Assembly (NCBI RefSeq): GCF_910592395.1
Contig: NC_088322.1
Location: forward strand, 15,185,431 to 15,249,430
DNA from: Lineus longissimus
Lineage: Eukaryota > Nemertea > Pilidiophora > Heteronemertea > Lineidae
Direction of reading: 5' to 3'
Length of the DNA: 64,000 nucleotides
Part shown: positions 48,223-60,816 of the stretch, one piece after another
How positions within the stretch are numbered: the first letter of the stretch is position 1
Layout: the number at the start of each line of letters is the position of its first letter
Program-made: the position numbers and the translations under genes
Notes under the pieces: generated by a model
Told to the model about the DNA's origin: nothing
Database searches by the model: none
Seen by the model: the letters and a program-made list of their open reading frames with translations, nothing else

Positions 48223-51200
48223 AACATCTTCACTTCTTCCACCTGATCCGCGGTAACCAATAGCAACCAGATCTTAGGCGCGGCTGGCAGGATGTGATGT
48301 GGAACTTCTTGGCGGTGCGAGATGGATTATCTGACCGCTGGGAACGGTCGCACCAACACTAGGTGAGGTGACATCGCCTTGGTTTGATCTGGTTAGGGGT
48401 AAATTAAGCTGGTTTAGTACCGGCAAAATTAAGCGAATCTCCGACTGTTCTCAGAATGTTCATAACATAAACGAAAAGAATAAAACACGCCCCCGATTGT
48501 CGTCTGCAACATATTGTTTTACGGGTCATGAAGAATGTATACTCTCTAGGATTGTCTAATAACGTCTTACTTGTCCCTGCGTTCTGGTTGTGCCTTTGTC
48601 CTCAAAAGACCCCTTTGGGACAATGGAGCTTATGATTTTAAAACACGACGGGATGTCTTCCGTGCACTCACACAGCAATGACGAGGATGATTTGTTACAT
48701 CTTTCGAAAGCAACAATTGTAAGACATATTTGTTTATGAACGCGAAGTCTACATTTTCACAGCCCAGGAAATGTCGTTTGAAGGGTCCACCAGATGGTCT
48801 TTATCTCTTTATTTTGATATTCCGCAAAGTTGCGAAGTGATTTATTGGCAATTTTTTGTTAAAATGCTAGGCGGCGCTACTAACGAAGCGAGGCTTCGCT
48901 CCCTGCGTCAGGGTTATACAACCCTGATGTCAACATAGTTTTACGGCAAATTACAAGTTTAAACTATGCAGGTGTTTGCCGAAGTCGTCCTAACCAGAAG
49001 GCACGGTAGCTTAACTTTAAATATTAAACATTTCTAAGTCTTCTTTAATGCACATGCCTAGTGTAAAAGGTACGCACGAAACTCTCGTTTACGCATATCA
49101 GGTTGAAACCAGACGTTATTTTCTTTCAACACGTTCACAAAAGACTACACAAAGCTTAAGTTGTCCTGTCAAAAGTATTTTAGATATAACATAGCGAGTA
49201 AGGCCAAGTTCCCCTCCCTTAAAGACCTATTAAAATTGCGCTAAAGCACATTTTGTCAATTTAACAACGATTTAGCTTCCGTATAATGAACTGCACACAT
49301 TTTGTGAAGCGTGGTTTACTGAGAGGTCAGGCGTTTTTGAAAGGGGTACGGAACCGTGTGACAACTCTCCTTGTTGGCGTCCATCTGTGCGAAAAATTCT
49401 CTAACCATTTAGCAGCGCTCTCAAAACGTCACTTTGACAATGGTACACAATGCAGTGCATTTCTCTGTGCATTACCGTGTACATTTTCTAACAGATAATG
49501 GTCTGGGTTGTGCCTGTATTAATAAAGCATTTGATATGAAATTCTGATTGCTTTCATACGACTCCTACCTTGTTATTGCTGTGTACATTGGTCTAGAAAA
49601 TGATGCCGCAGAGTATAGGTGCAGTTCGGGTCTGGAGTTTTACATCTGGGTTTAGGATGACCCAGTCTCTATTAGTCGATAGGTTAACCTCTCACCTATG
49701 TAGGTCGCAGGCCTCGGTGTGCTCCTGTGAGTATCATAGAGCAAAGAGTCTTGCTAACTGGTTGTCAAGCCTGTGAGAATGCAGCAATATACGTCTGTGA
49801 GCGCAGGCCTTTACAACCAGGAGAAGCACCTATTCAGTACTGTCTAATCCATCAGAAAATTACTTGAACCTTTCTTCCGCTGTGGTCAGTTTAGCATCGC
49901 TTAATCAGGGACAACTTGAAAGACTATATGACAAGATCCCTACCGGACTCGTGACTCTGTAGGGGCAAAAGATCGGACAAGAAACCGTCCATTAATCACA
50001 GCTATTTGATCAAAAGGTGTAAGAACAAGATCGGGGCAAGATATCGGAATCGGCTTGTCATTTAAAGGGCACGGACTGTGAAATTGGGCTTTATGACCAT
50101 TTGTAGTATCGAGACTAAGATCTAAATTGCTCTTTGAGAATTACCCGTTTTTTTACCATTTACATGCCCAACACGCCGATGAAGGACCTCGGTTAAAGTC
50201 GCACTAGGTCGAAAGTGTTATCATATACGGGGCCATCAGCGAGAAGCCGTCACAGTCATTGACAATGACATGAATGATGACAGTCAATTTTTATGACGAA
50301 AGAAAATCAGTTTGATCAGTTCTCCAAAACTTGAATGATTGCTTGGCGAGCTATTTCAGCTTTACTTAGCTTTCCTCATAAACCGTGTGATATGGCCACG
50401 AAATGGTAGACAGTCTGTTTCTCAGATATTTGTCCTTGGCATATAGCTATGTCAGACAATATTTCATCAAAAATGTCCCTCGGCCCTTCCCTAATCGATA
50501 ATCCCTTGGTACTTCAGGAGCAGTTCGGTGCCAAGAGTCAACCACATCTAGGTCTTCTCCAAGGTGGCATTCCCATGGGTGTTTCGCTAGGCCTCTTGAA
50601 CAGCGCTTCCTGAGAAATTGCTTGGCGAACTGAAAGGTTCAACTTGGGATAAGTTGGGCCTGACTTTTCGAATGAATTATTTCGAGGCAATGAATGTAAC
50701 GTAACGATAAAATAAGGACGTTTTATTAAAGGACTGTAAGGTTGATCTAGACAGGAAGTTACTGATAGTTCTGACCCTCATAAGCCATGTAAGCCTTGGA
50801 AGTCTTGCAAGAATTTTATCGTGAGAGTTCTTAACCTCTCTCTGGCTTTGTCTGGTCTTTGTGGAAACTCCACTTGTTGTAATAATTTGGCATTCTAAAG
50901 GATTCTATATGGGGTCAAGAGCTTCCTCGTCCATCAAGTGAACTACCCCGGATTTCGTGCTCCTTTTCTCCGTTGTCAAAATTCTTTGCTTATAAGAACT
51001 TAGTAGTAGAGTAGGCCTTCACTGGTACTCGTATGGTTGACTTGAGCGAGGGGAACACTTCTTCGTCATCACTTTCACTCTGGTTCTCAGGCTAGTATTC
51101 CTTTAAAACCACACTGTTACGTACACACCAGTGCATTATAAGTCTGTAGATATGTTGTGAAATGGTGTGCACATTCGTAAGTAACTCCGTTTCTTGTTTA

Positions 51201-52993
51201 GTACAGGAGAACTAATTGAGCACGCTATGCATAAGTTTTCTAGTCAATAAGCCAATTCATATACAGTAGAATGAATTTGTTAGCATTAAACCTGATGAGG
51301 TAAGCTTGCGTCAAGGTTAGCAACCTTGCAATGAACTTGAGGGCAGCCGAGGGGAAACCACACTGCAGACATCCACCGCAATACCTCAGGGAAACCGAGA
51401 TTATATTTGTATTTCGGTTTGGCCCCGAGCTTGGCTGAAGGCGGAGAGAAATGTAGGGCAAAAGCCAACTTCATAACTGCTCGTCAGACATGTCAGACAG
51501 AGATGCGGCTAATACTCCAAGGGAAGTCATGTACCTTAGATTATTGGTTTTGTTATTCGAGTTAGAGCGATGCTTGTAATGCTTGCAATCCATGCACTAG
51601 ACATACATGTTTGCCTGAGATATGTTAGTACAAATAGGGTATTACTATATTGGATTACACGTTGCCAACAGTTTCACAATCTCTTTGGTCGACGATTCAC
51701 AGAACAACTGAAAGATAATCTTGTTGTTGATTTCACGGTTATATCCGAGCAATGTCAGAAGAAGGTGCAGCTTACGTGTCATGGACAACAGTCAATACAT
51801 ATACAAACGGAAGTACTTCCCTTCCAGTATCGCCCATATTGGATTCCATGATGGCCGCTGTTGCCTCAGAGTGTTGAAAGTAAGACATTGTACACGTCGA
51901 TTTTATTGGCGCTGACTCCGACATTCCCCTTCATGGAACTTCAGCTATTTTCTTCCCTCTGTAGGTGGAGCTAGTGTTGCCCCAGCTCTTCACTTTCGCC
52001 TGTCGGTCGATACCTGGTCAGGCAGAGCTAATCTGCCTTAACATCCGTAGATACCTGGGTGAAAGCTGCCAAAATAAAACATTTCCACTTCATCAGCTTG
52101 AAGAGATGCGTCGATCAGGCCAGAATGAGTTAAGGTTATGTTTCAGATCAAAGTTTTCTTCAACTTCTTCTGATTTTGCTATAATGTGCCAATCATCCGT
52201 CATATGTATCGACGATGGCATTTCAAGAAACCCCTTGTCGACATTCAGAAACCCAGATTTCAGGATCTGAGATTGGTTAAGACTACCAAAGTACTACTTA
52301 CGACTAACAATTGTCTTGAGCAACCGGTCCAAGATGTTTCTCTTCATCCCCCCCTAAGCAGACCTCAGGATCGTTTCTAAACTTGACTCACACTCACAAC
52401 TTTGATTTCGGTGTTAAGGAATGACACAATAACCTGCTAAGGGAGGATGCTCCTCTTTGGCTCCTAATCTTACCATCGATTAGGTTTCACTCTAAAATGA
52501 TATTTTTCTTGGCCTGGTGTAGCAGTACATGGGGAATAACTAGTTTTCGCATGATTAGGCCTTCGGTGGTTGTTTGTGTGTTGTGTGTTACGTCAACAAA
52601 TCATTAATGGGTTGGTGCTATATACATTTGTACATTGATTAGGGCCGAGATAGAAAACATACAGAAGATCTTAAAGATACTCTGGTTTCACTGATGTACG
52701 TCTGCTTCAGTAGTTACGAGGAAATCGACACATATGCCAGGTCGAAACTTGACGTCAGAACCATCAATCAACCTGGTGTATATTCAAATTGAACATGTTG
52801 AATGGCCTCGAACGACCGGTGCCTTACTTGAATATTCCGAAACGGACTTAGATCTGTGAAACAAGATTATATTCCTCCACTAAAAAATTGCCGTTCATAT
52901 GTTGCAAAGCACTTTCTTCCTGAAACTGACATGACTAGGTCATCTTGTACACGAATCGGTCAGTGTTCTTACACAGATTGCTGGAAACATTGA
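48223..52993. other. Intergenic, no supported gene
   Basis: Holds a hairpin block at 48884-48928. A good splice acceptor (TTTTCTTCCCTCTGTAG, AG at 51963-51964) stands before an unrecognised 101-codon frame at 51965-52270, so a single exon of an unknown gene is possible but unsupported. AATAAA occurs near 49521. Confidence 0.5.
48884..48928. repeat. Paired short hairpins
   Basis: AGCGA-GGCT-TCGCT is followed by TCAGGGTT-ATAC-AACCCTGA, a perfect 8-bp stem with a 4-base loop. The pair is compact and GC-rich in an AT-rich setting and looks like part of a dispersed element. Confidence 0.5.
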
Positions 52994-53008
52994 GGGGGGG
53001 GGGGGGGG
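52994..53008. repeat. (G)15 homopolymer
   Basis: Fifteen uninterrupted G. Length uncertain. Confidence 0.95.
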
Positions 53009-53384
53009 CAATGGATTCGTCAGTGATATTTTGAGAAGATAATCATTGTCATTTTTGCACACCTTGTGCAGTGGAATTGGTTTTCCAAATATAGACGCTC
53101 AAGTGCGCGTTAGGGGAGCTTGTTCCAACCACACAAAACGTAAACGTCTATACCTCTTTCTGTAGAAGAGGTAGTGCATGGTTGCTTAAGTTATGATGAA
53201 ACTGCTATCACTCTCATTCACAATGTTTACCGTTAATAGAAGGAAATGGCGATGTCATGGATTCGTGTTGATTTCACCTCCACCTTCTTAGCCATGTGAT
53301 ATTTAGGGCCGATCATAAAAGTAAAACCCCACAAACTGTCATCAAGATCTCAGCTCTCTATCTTAAAAATAGAAGAAAATGGCT

Positions 53385-53458
53385 TGGCCAGTACGGGGGT
53401 CGAACCCGCGACATTCGCGTTATTAGCACGACGCTCTAACCAACTGAGCTAACCGGCC
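53385..53458 (-). tRNA. tRNA-Ile (AAT anticodon)
   Basis: A complete 74-nt eukaryotic tRNA. Reading the minus strand, acceptor GGCCGGT pairs with ACTGGCC and is followed by discriminator A. The D-arm GCTCAGTTGGTTAGAGC is the canonical A box. The anticodon stem TCGTG/CGCGA encloses loop CTAATAA with anticodon AAT (53424-53422). The T-arm GCGGG-TTCGACC-CCCGT contains the B box. A pol III TTTT stop follows about 6 bases past the gene (53376-53379 on the plus strand). All stems pair, so it looks functional. No intron. It stands alone with no other tRNA nearby. Confidence 0.97.
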
Positions 53459-56400
53459 AGTTATATCTGTAATCGGTATTTTGTACACCTAGTGTTTGTA
53501 TTGGTGCCAGCAATTTGCATGGTGACACGGACTCCTGGCATTGAAATTAAGTGACCAAATGATCTTGTCGAAAAGATCCATGCCGCCTCCTGAAATCCCT
53601 GCAACCCAAACTCGATACTGTATACTGGCAAGAACTTATTGGAATCCGATGCTTCTCCCAATGCCAATACAACTTGTCGGTAAATACGCGCTTTCTTCTC
53701 TTTGTTGACCGATACTTCGGCTTAGAAACGTCTTTGAGTTTCGTCAATATCTGACTGTGATATCGTTACAATATCCCTGAGATATATTGAACAAATGACT
53801 TTGACTTTCGGTTGTTGTATTTTCAATCTTTGCTAGATATAATCTGCGCTAGTCGGGATTAGTATACAACTGTACTCAGTTGCCGGTTGGCACGGTTAAA
53901 TCAGCTGGTCAGAGTCATTGTCGTGGGCCTCGAGTCGCGGGCTCAAACTCTGTACAGGTCACAAGTTTTATCAACGGTTTTCAGACTGTTACACAACACC
54001 GCAGTAAAATACCTTCTCCGCAATGACTGGTTGCAGGTGCTGCGGCACACAGAACCCATTCCTGTCAATTGCGAAGCTCAAACAGGAAAGTGGAAGAAGG
54101 GCTTCTACGTCCTCTGTAGATTTGAAAACGTAATGGCCTTCTGCAATAGTTAAACATGTTCTTCCTATCTGTAGTAATATCGGTGAGACGATATTGACAG
54201 AAGAGCAAGGGTTAATCCTATCTGTCAATTAGTGTATGGATTATCGTCGTATTTCTCTCTCTTCGCTCTGTCACCATCGGAAAAATATCGATCGACATTT
54301 TATAGATAATCCGTGATCAATCTATCGACGAGGCAGGTACCGGGCTCGGCATCGATCCCACGTTTAGATCAAATCGCATCCGGGACCTTCTCTCCACGAT
54401 TTTGTCTGCATACTTTTCATAATTTTCATCGGGATAACATTGAAGCAACTAATCACGTGCTGCCCACTCTTCCGGGCCTATATCAAATAATGACAGGCAG
54501 CATGCTTCACAAAACGACATCAAAACGAATCAAACACTTGAAGTCAATGTTTTATATACAGCCAGTCATTTATTCTCCGACCTTTTTCAGTAATTTAAAA
54601 ATCTAATCGTACACAATAACTGAAATCTTCTAAAGTCCAGTTCACGTTAAGATTGTGGCGTTCCCTGTACATTTTCGTATTGAAATTGACCTAAATGTAC
54701 AGCGTTTTCCAGCAACCTACGGTGAACTGATACCGGGGACACCAGACATGCCAGATAGTACATTACAGAGTGGAAAGTCTGCAACTTTACAAATAAGATA
54801 TTACCAATCACGTGATCTGTTTGGATATGTATTGGCGGCTGGGTCACCGAAACTACAAAGTCGGCCACTCTAATCCAGCCACGGATACAAGTCACAAATG
54901 TATTTACCGCGAATGCCTTTCCCGTTCAGGGAGATGTAAAACTCATGTTTTCGTGAAATTCTGGATCAAGACTATTTGTCGAAGGCAAAAAACGTTCAGG
55001 TTGCATCAGTCATCTTGTGATGTCGTTGACATTTTTCGCGGATTCGCGCGAGACGCTTCTTCATCGCAATGGAAACCTGATTAAAGATCCTCTTCTCCGA
55101 ATCAATTCCTTATTGCTCTAGAATTGAGATTTAGTATGTAAGAGCCACCGTTACGAATCGTTCATCAAAACGAAAACTAAGAGAAAATTATTGCTGTTGT
55201 GGTCATCAGGACAAGGCTGAAGAGTAAAGTTCCAGATCTCACCACCAGAATTGTTATCAGGAAGCCTCCTGGCGGTCAGATTGAGAACTCTGCAAACGAT
55301 TAGTGCTATAAAGGTCCGCAAAAAATGGCGTACGAGACACAGTCTCTTCAGCCAAATTCTATTTCCAGAAACCATTTACTAGACCAATACAATTCCCTAG
55401 AAATATATTAATTAAATACGCTATTTCCACCATTAAGTTAATTGCCATGAAATTATTCTCAATAAGTCATCAAAATTGCAATTATTTAGCGAGGTCAATT
55501 CATATACTGTGTACACACAATTATCGTCATGCATTCTCGATGGCGCCTTCAGTTCATATTAAAGCCAAATGAATTTCTCTTTCAAAACTAAATGGATGCT
55601 TCTCTGCCAAACCAGTTTGACCGGGATAGTTCCTCTGAAAAACATCATACCAAATGTTTGCTACCCACACGAGCTACAGCCAATCATATATAACGCACGC
55701 GGTCACGTGATAATTTCCCACCAATCGAATCATCGCATCATTGCTGCAGGGACACGGAAGACTTACGGCAAAGGTATCGATCTCTCGCGAGACGGGATTG
55801 GTATAAAGTTCTGTCAAACTCTGATTTAAACCAACACATCCCGCGCAGTATTCATCTGATGGCATTTCAACCAAGCATTTGTTGCTGAGAAAATACTGTC
55901 ACCCAATACAATTAATAGGCGTCACCAAATTCCTACTACCAAGTTGACGCAAAGTGTTGCAAAGAAATCGTCACGAAGACACTAAATCTGATCCATCATT
56001 CCAGCATCTCATTGTCACGTGATCGTTAACACCTCACCTAGCGGCACGAGTGTTAACAATCTGTTGACATGGGAAATCCTACCGACATGATCGATGATGG
56101 ATGTTTGTTCTCACGAAATCTACCTGTGTGCGGTAATTTGCCAGGCTGAGTGTTCAGCTGTCATTCGCGTGTCGTGGTTGTTTGAAGAAGATCTACGCTG
56201 GTTTTTCCTCTTTATTGTTGGGTGATGGGATAGACGTGACTGCAATGTCACTGTAATAGAGGGCGATTGCCTTCGAATTTAACAGAGTTATTTCTCTCCT
56301 CCTCTGAGTACAATACGAACCAGTCAACGAATCATCATTACAAGTAGCAGAGCCAACAGCGCCAATGTTGTTATAATACCGATATTCGAATCGACGAACT

Positions 56401-59400
56401 TTTGCTCACGAGGCCATAGTTTTACCATTGTGGTCACATACAGGCGTAGTACTAAGATACAATGTAGAGTAGCCAACAGTCCCTGCACCACACAGTTTAA
56501 AGGGCTTGTGTCCTAACAACAACAATTTAGATAATTCGATTTCTGATTGATTTATAGCAGAAGCATTTACTGCAAACAAAATCAAATATCTTATTGATAT
56601 ATTTGATACAAAGAACTCGTCTGATTTTTGTCGCTGTGTAAATTACATAAACACATCCAGAATTATCGAATATCAGCTACAGGGCGTGAAACATATCAGT
56701 AACATACCCACAGAACTCTACAACAATGCTTATCTCAGCCTCATCATTGTTGTAACCCAACACCGGGACGCATCAAAGTAAAGAGTCTATTTTTGTAGAT
56801 ATCTATACTTGGTGGAGTAAATTACGCAAGATTTGCCTTAATTTGGCGACCATGGCTACAGGCGTAGATTTCAAGGGTAGATTATGTGAAGTCGATTCCA
56901 CCTAGACTTGCCAAAGGTCGCAGTGCATCGTTGTACGTAATACTACCTAAATATACATCGAGAATCAACAGACTTAGCCTAGGATTGCTTTTGTAGTTGG
57001 GATAGACTGATCTGGGCAGCAGGCTCCTTTGTGACACGGACAAACGTCGGGGTCCAGGAAAAGAGAGGGTTTTCCTGGTCTTTGACAGAAGGTCCACGGG
57101 GCAGCTCCGGTGATGATCTAATGAGACATGATGATTGCCCTCTGTGAGGCAGGTTCAGACATTGGCTCCTGGTCAGTGATGTCAGTCGAAGATGTATCCA
57201 TTTGATGACATGTTTAGAGATATGTTCTTTGAATGGTGTTTAGTTTAGAGGGACTAGTTATTGCCTGATGTCCAATGAAAAGACCATGACAGAGCGGTAG
57301 CTAATGTTTTCGAGGGGGGCAAAGCGTCTCTTTTGACCATAATGTGTCAAAAATCTGCATGAAAACACGTGTTTCTGTTACTCTTTTGAGGCTTTTGGCA
57401 AGTTAGCATGTGAGTGTTGCAGAAAAAGCACTTTTAGCAAGTAACTTTGCATGACTTGCGAGGTGAATCCGAGTGACAGGAACGGACAATTGAAACCAGG
57501 GTAGGCCATTGAGTGGCTTCGCCCTTTAAAACCAGCAGTGACCTCCGAGAAAGTGAAGTGTCAGTTCTTCTTTTGATTGTTCGTACCCAATTACCTTTAA
57601 CATTTTCTAATAAACGTCAGTACGCTAAATTTTATGTTAACTGTTGGCCAGTAGCTAACATTGTGAAAGTCAAAGTTCACTTGAATAGATAGGCACTGCT
57701 GTGCAAATTTGACTTTTGCTACAATACATGTAAACACCACCGTGTTGTTACATGTAACACGAACATGGAAATAGGTCGCTAATAACCCGTTATTTCCGTG
57801 TTGTGCAGCGATTTGGCGAAACTCTGTCAAAGATGGCGCCCCATATGTCAATATTGTTGTTTGCCTAGAAAACGCCGTGAGCGCTGTCTGCGATTAATGC
57901 ACTCAATGCAATATTGTGTACATTGTTGTGTACATTCGCGTATGCTTTGAGACTGTGTGTGAATTAAACACTGTGGCGCATGTCAGTCGGGGCCAACACG
58001 AAAAAGCTGAGTCCTAAAAGTTGTGTACAATGTCATAATGACCTATGCCTCATTTACTAGCCGAGCGACCAAACATAAAGCCCCTGCCAACCCATGAAAG
58101 GACCAAGGTCCCTACAGGCCCGCTGGCAATCTTAACCAAACACACAATACAATTTTCCGGTGATCGGCTTTAACAAAGCCTCCTGTCAAAAATTGTATGG
58201 GTCGAAATCCGCGTATGCCAAAATTGGGCCTGAGATCGGCTGTGACAAATTGTGGCCCATTACTTCAAAAGGTAGTTACATGCTTGAGTTTAGCTCTATC
58301 AGAAGGTGCGAATATACCCTAGTTTATCCAAAGTATTTTTTCCAAACTTTTGTACGAGAGCATTACTGAAGTATTTTACTTAGAGTAATTCTCTTTGGTA
58401 TTGTAAGCATGTGTTAGATCGGGTTTTACCATTGGAATATAGCACATTTATTAAGTGGTGGGGTTGTATCGCTGTGTGATCTTTGATCAGGGAGAGATTG
58501 GGGTTAAAATGGCAAGAAAAACAATTTGTGACAGGACTATATTGTTGTTAGTCATCTCCTGAAGTTGGCCAAATTATGCTGTGAGACTGGTCTTGTGCAG
58601 ATAAGATTTCAAGTTGGAAATACATTCCCAATCTCCATACACATCTCTTTATGAAATAGAGCTTCTCAAGATTGCTAATCCAGAGGTGGCATTTGGAACA
58701 CTGTAGACCTCAACAAACGCAAGGAACAGACTCCGCTTCAGTTAGCTATGACGCTCAGCACATACAGAGCATTATGACAATAAAACAGACAAAAAAATAT
58801 TTTTTGAATTGCACAAGCGACTTGCGCCCAAGGTTAGATGAAAAAGAAATTTCAATTTTTTGAGGTTTTTTGAAGACTTTAATTTCTGAACAAATCATTA
58901 TGATTCTAAACAGAGCGGATTAAATTTAGCGGAATCTTTTCTTGCGCGTATAAAATGAGGAAGAAGGCACGGCCCGGACACCAGAGGGAATATTCAGCAT
59001 AATTTTCCAAACTACCGAAATTTGATATGTGTTGCTCTCTCAATGCATTGGGCTATTAGTTTTCACGCGTATCAAAAGGCCAGAATGTGGACGATTGAGG
59101 CGAAATGAAGCGAACTGGCCTGGCACAAATGGCGATGTATTTTGTTAAGGGTCGTGGTTAATAGTGTAGGCAGCCCGTGCACAATCACGTAGAAACCTCT
59201 GTGGAACTTCTGTGGTTCCTACAACCGCTATGTTCAATGCAAACGCTGTGCATTTGACGAAATGGGTTGAAATTTCTGTAAACACAGTTTCCCAGACTCC
59301 TAAACGAAAGAGCTCTCTAGTGTTGGAGGTAGAATATCTCTCAGAAAGCATCATGGCCGACATAGTCACAAATCGGCGAAATCTCAGGTTGCCTTTGACA

Positions 59401-59804
59401 GATGATTATCAATGTTCGTTAGTTGCAATTTGATGAGATTTCCGCAACAACCAGTCTTTCAGATCTGCAGTACACTTAGCATTTGAAAGTCATTCATAGC
59501 GAGGTAAAGAATCTTGCTTATGTTTCAAGATGGCCTCTAACCCTCCCACCAGAATCCCCAATTTGAAAAAAATCTAACTGTGAATCAGAGTAACAACGTC
59601 ATAAATATGATTGTGAAATAGGCCTACCTTGTATATAGTCACTTTCATCTTACTTATCCGCTGCCTTTATTTTTGTATTTTTGTATTTTTTATTTTATGA
59701 TAACTCTACTTCACAATAACACCCCTTTACATACTGATTCGATGTGCATCGGACCACGGACATGACGAAATTATACAATATAAGCCAGTGCTTAAATCTC
59801 ACTT
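53459..59804. other. Intergenic, no supported gene
   Basis: A possible decayed tRNA-like sequence at 53890-53962 (TTAAATCAGCTGGTCAGAG resembles an A box; GGGCTCAAACTC is a weak B box). CACGTG E-boxes occur at 55693 and 56016, the latter near TAACACCTCACCT. YY1-like motifs at 57827 and 59525. Open frames up to 97 codons are unrecognised. Confidence 0.5.
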
Positions 59805-59925
59805 TTACTGACATTAAGATAAAGTCCCGTTACTGACATTAAGATTAAGTCCCATTACTGACATTACTGACATTTGAAGTCATTACTGACATTACGATTA
59901 AGTGAGACGTTACTGACACTGAAAA
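59805..59925. repeat. Short minisatellite, ~25-bp unit
   Basis: TTACTGACATTAAGATAAAG-type units begin at 59805, 59830, 59855, 59864, 59883 and 59910. The first two are 25 bp apart and nearly identical; later ones are shortened. Confidence 0.8.
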
Positions 59926-60426
59926 TCACGTTACGTAAGATTTAATTGGATATTGACACAGTTTGTGGGTTCTGACATCTCACTTACACCACATCTAAGC
60001 TGCTGGGATGATGTCTGGGTAAGAACAGCCAGCAGGTTTCTATGTTTACGTGTAAGCTTTCATATTTCAGTGATAGGGGGCGCTGCACAATACCGTCGCA
60101 GCTGCCCTCTTCAATGGTGGTGAGGACCATGCAGCCGCCGGTAACCATAGAAATCTATGGTAGTGCAAATTCTTCCGAGATTTTCCTCGTGATCTGGTAA
60201 AATTGGTGGCTCTGTTAGCTTTTGATGTCATGACTGACTTACTGTTACCTCAGAAGAAATGAGATCTCTGGTCGTGATGCCTCTCTCCAACCTGAGGTTT
60301 TCTATTGGATGTTAGGGTAGGAGGGCCCATCCAGACAGCACCCCAGGCAGCTATCGACCTAAAACAAACACGCTCTAGACAACGCCTACGCTCCATCTCA
60401 AACCAATTTTGGAGAAAATTGCACAA

Positions 60427-60508
60427 GTACTAGGTGTGTCAAAACATTCTTTAAACTTTGAATGATTTGAACTCAAAAGTGTCAAGAATATTTTAAAACA
60501 CCTAGTAC
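60427..60508. ncRNA. microRNA-precursor-like hairpin (candidate)
   Basis: GTACTAGGTGTGTCAAAACA... pairs with the 3' arm ending ...AAAACACCTAGTAC (60508). The stem continues through ATTCTT/AAGAAT and ACTTTGA/TCAAAAGT to a small terminal loop. It is about 82 nt, with scattered mismatches as in animal pre-microRNAs. The seed is not one I recognise. A foldback mobile-element remnant is an equal alternative, since a miniature element lies 130 bp downstream. The strand cannot be decided. Confidence 0.35.
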
Positions 60509-60641
60509 GTACGTGTAATGTGCAGTCGTGGCTAACTCCAATTTTGCGTTGAGCTGTAGTTTTCAGACTAAAGTGGACGGGAGACCAATGAGCAAATTTA
60601 GGTGTGAATTCAAATTAGGTTTTTGATAATTTGTTAACGTA

Positions 60642-60814
60642 CAGGGTGTCTAAATACATTACTATTCTGACCCTACTCTATCGGGCATTATCTCAAAATA
60701 TCACTTTATGAATTTCCGTCCGAACAACTATGAGAACCATAGTGTAGTAAAGACAGGGCTTCAGGGAAGAATGTCGCAAAGTGGATCAAAATACCCATGT
60801 TTTCAGACACCCGG
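60642..60814. mobile_element. Tc1/mariner-type miniature element (173 bp)
   Basis: Terminal inverted repeats CAGGGTGTCTAAATAC (left) and, in reverse complement, CCGGGTGTCTGAAAAC (right). Both ends are flanked by TA (60640-60641 and 60815-60816), the target duplication typical of Tc1/mariner. No transposase, so non-autonomous. Confidence 0.75.
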
Positions 60815-60816
60815 TA

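Noticed and set aside
53890-53962. Possible second tRNA
   Set aside because: The A-box-like part is fair, but the B box and anticodon arm do not fit. At best a decayed relic.
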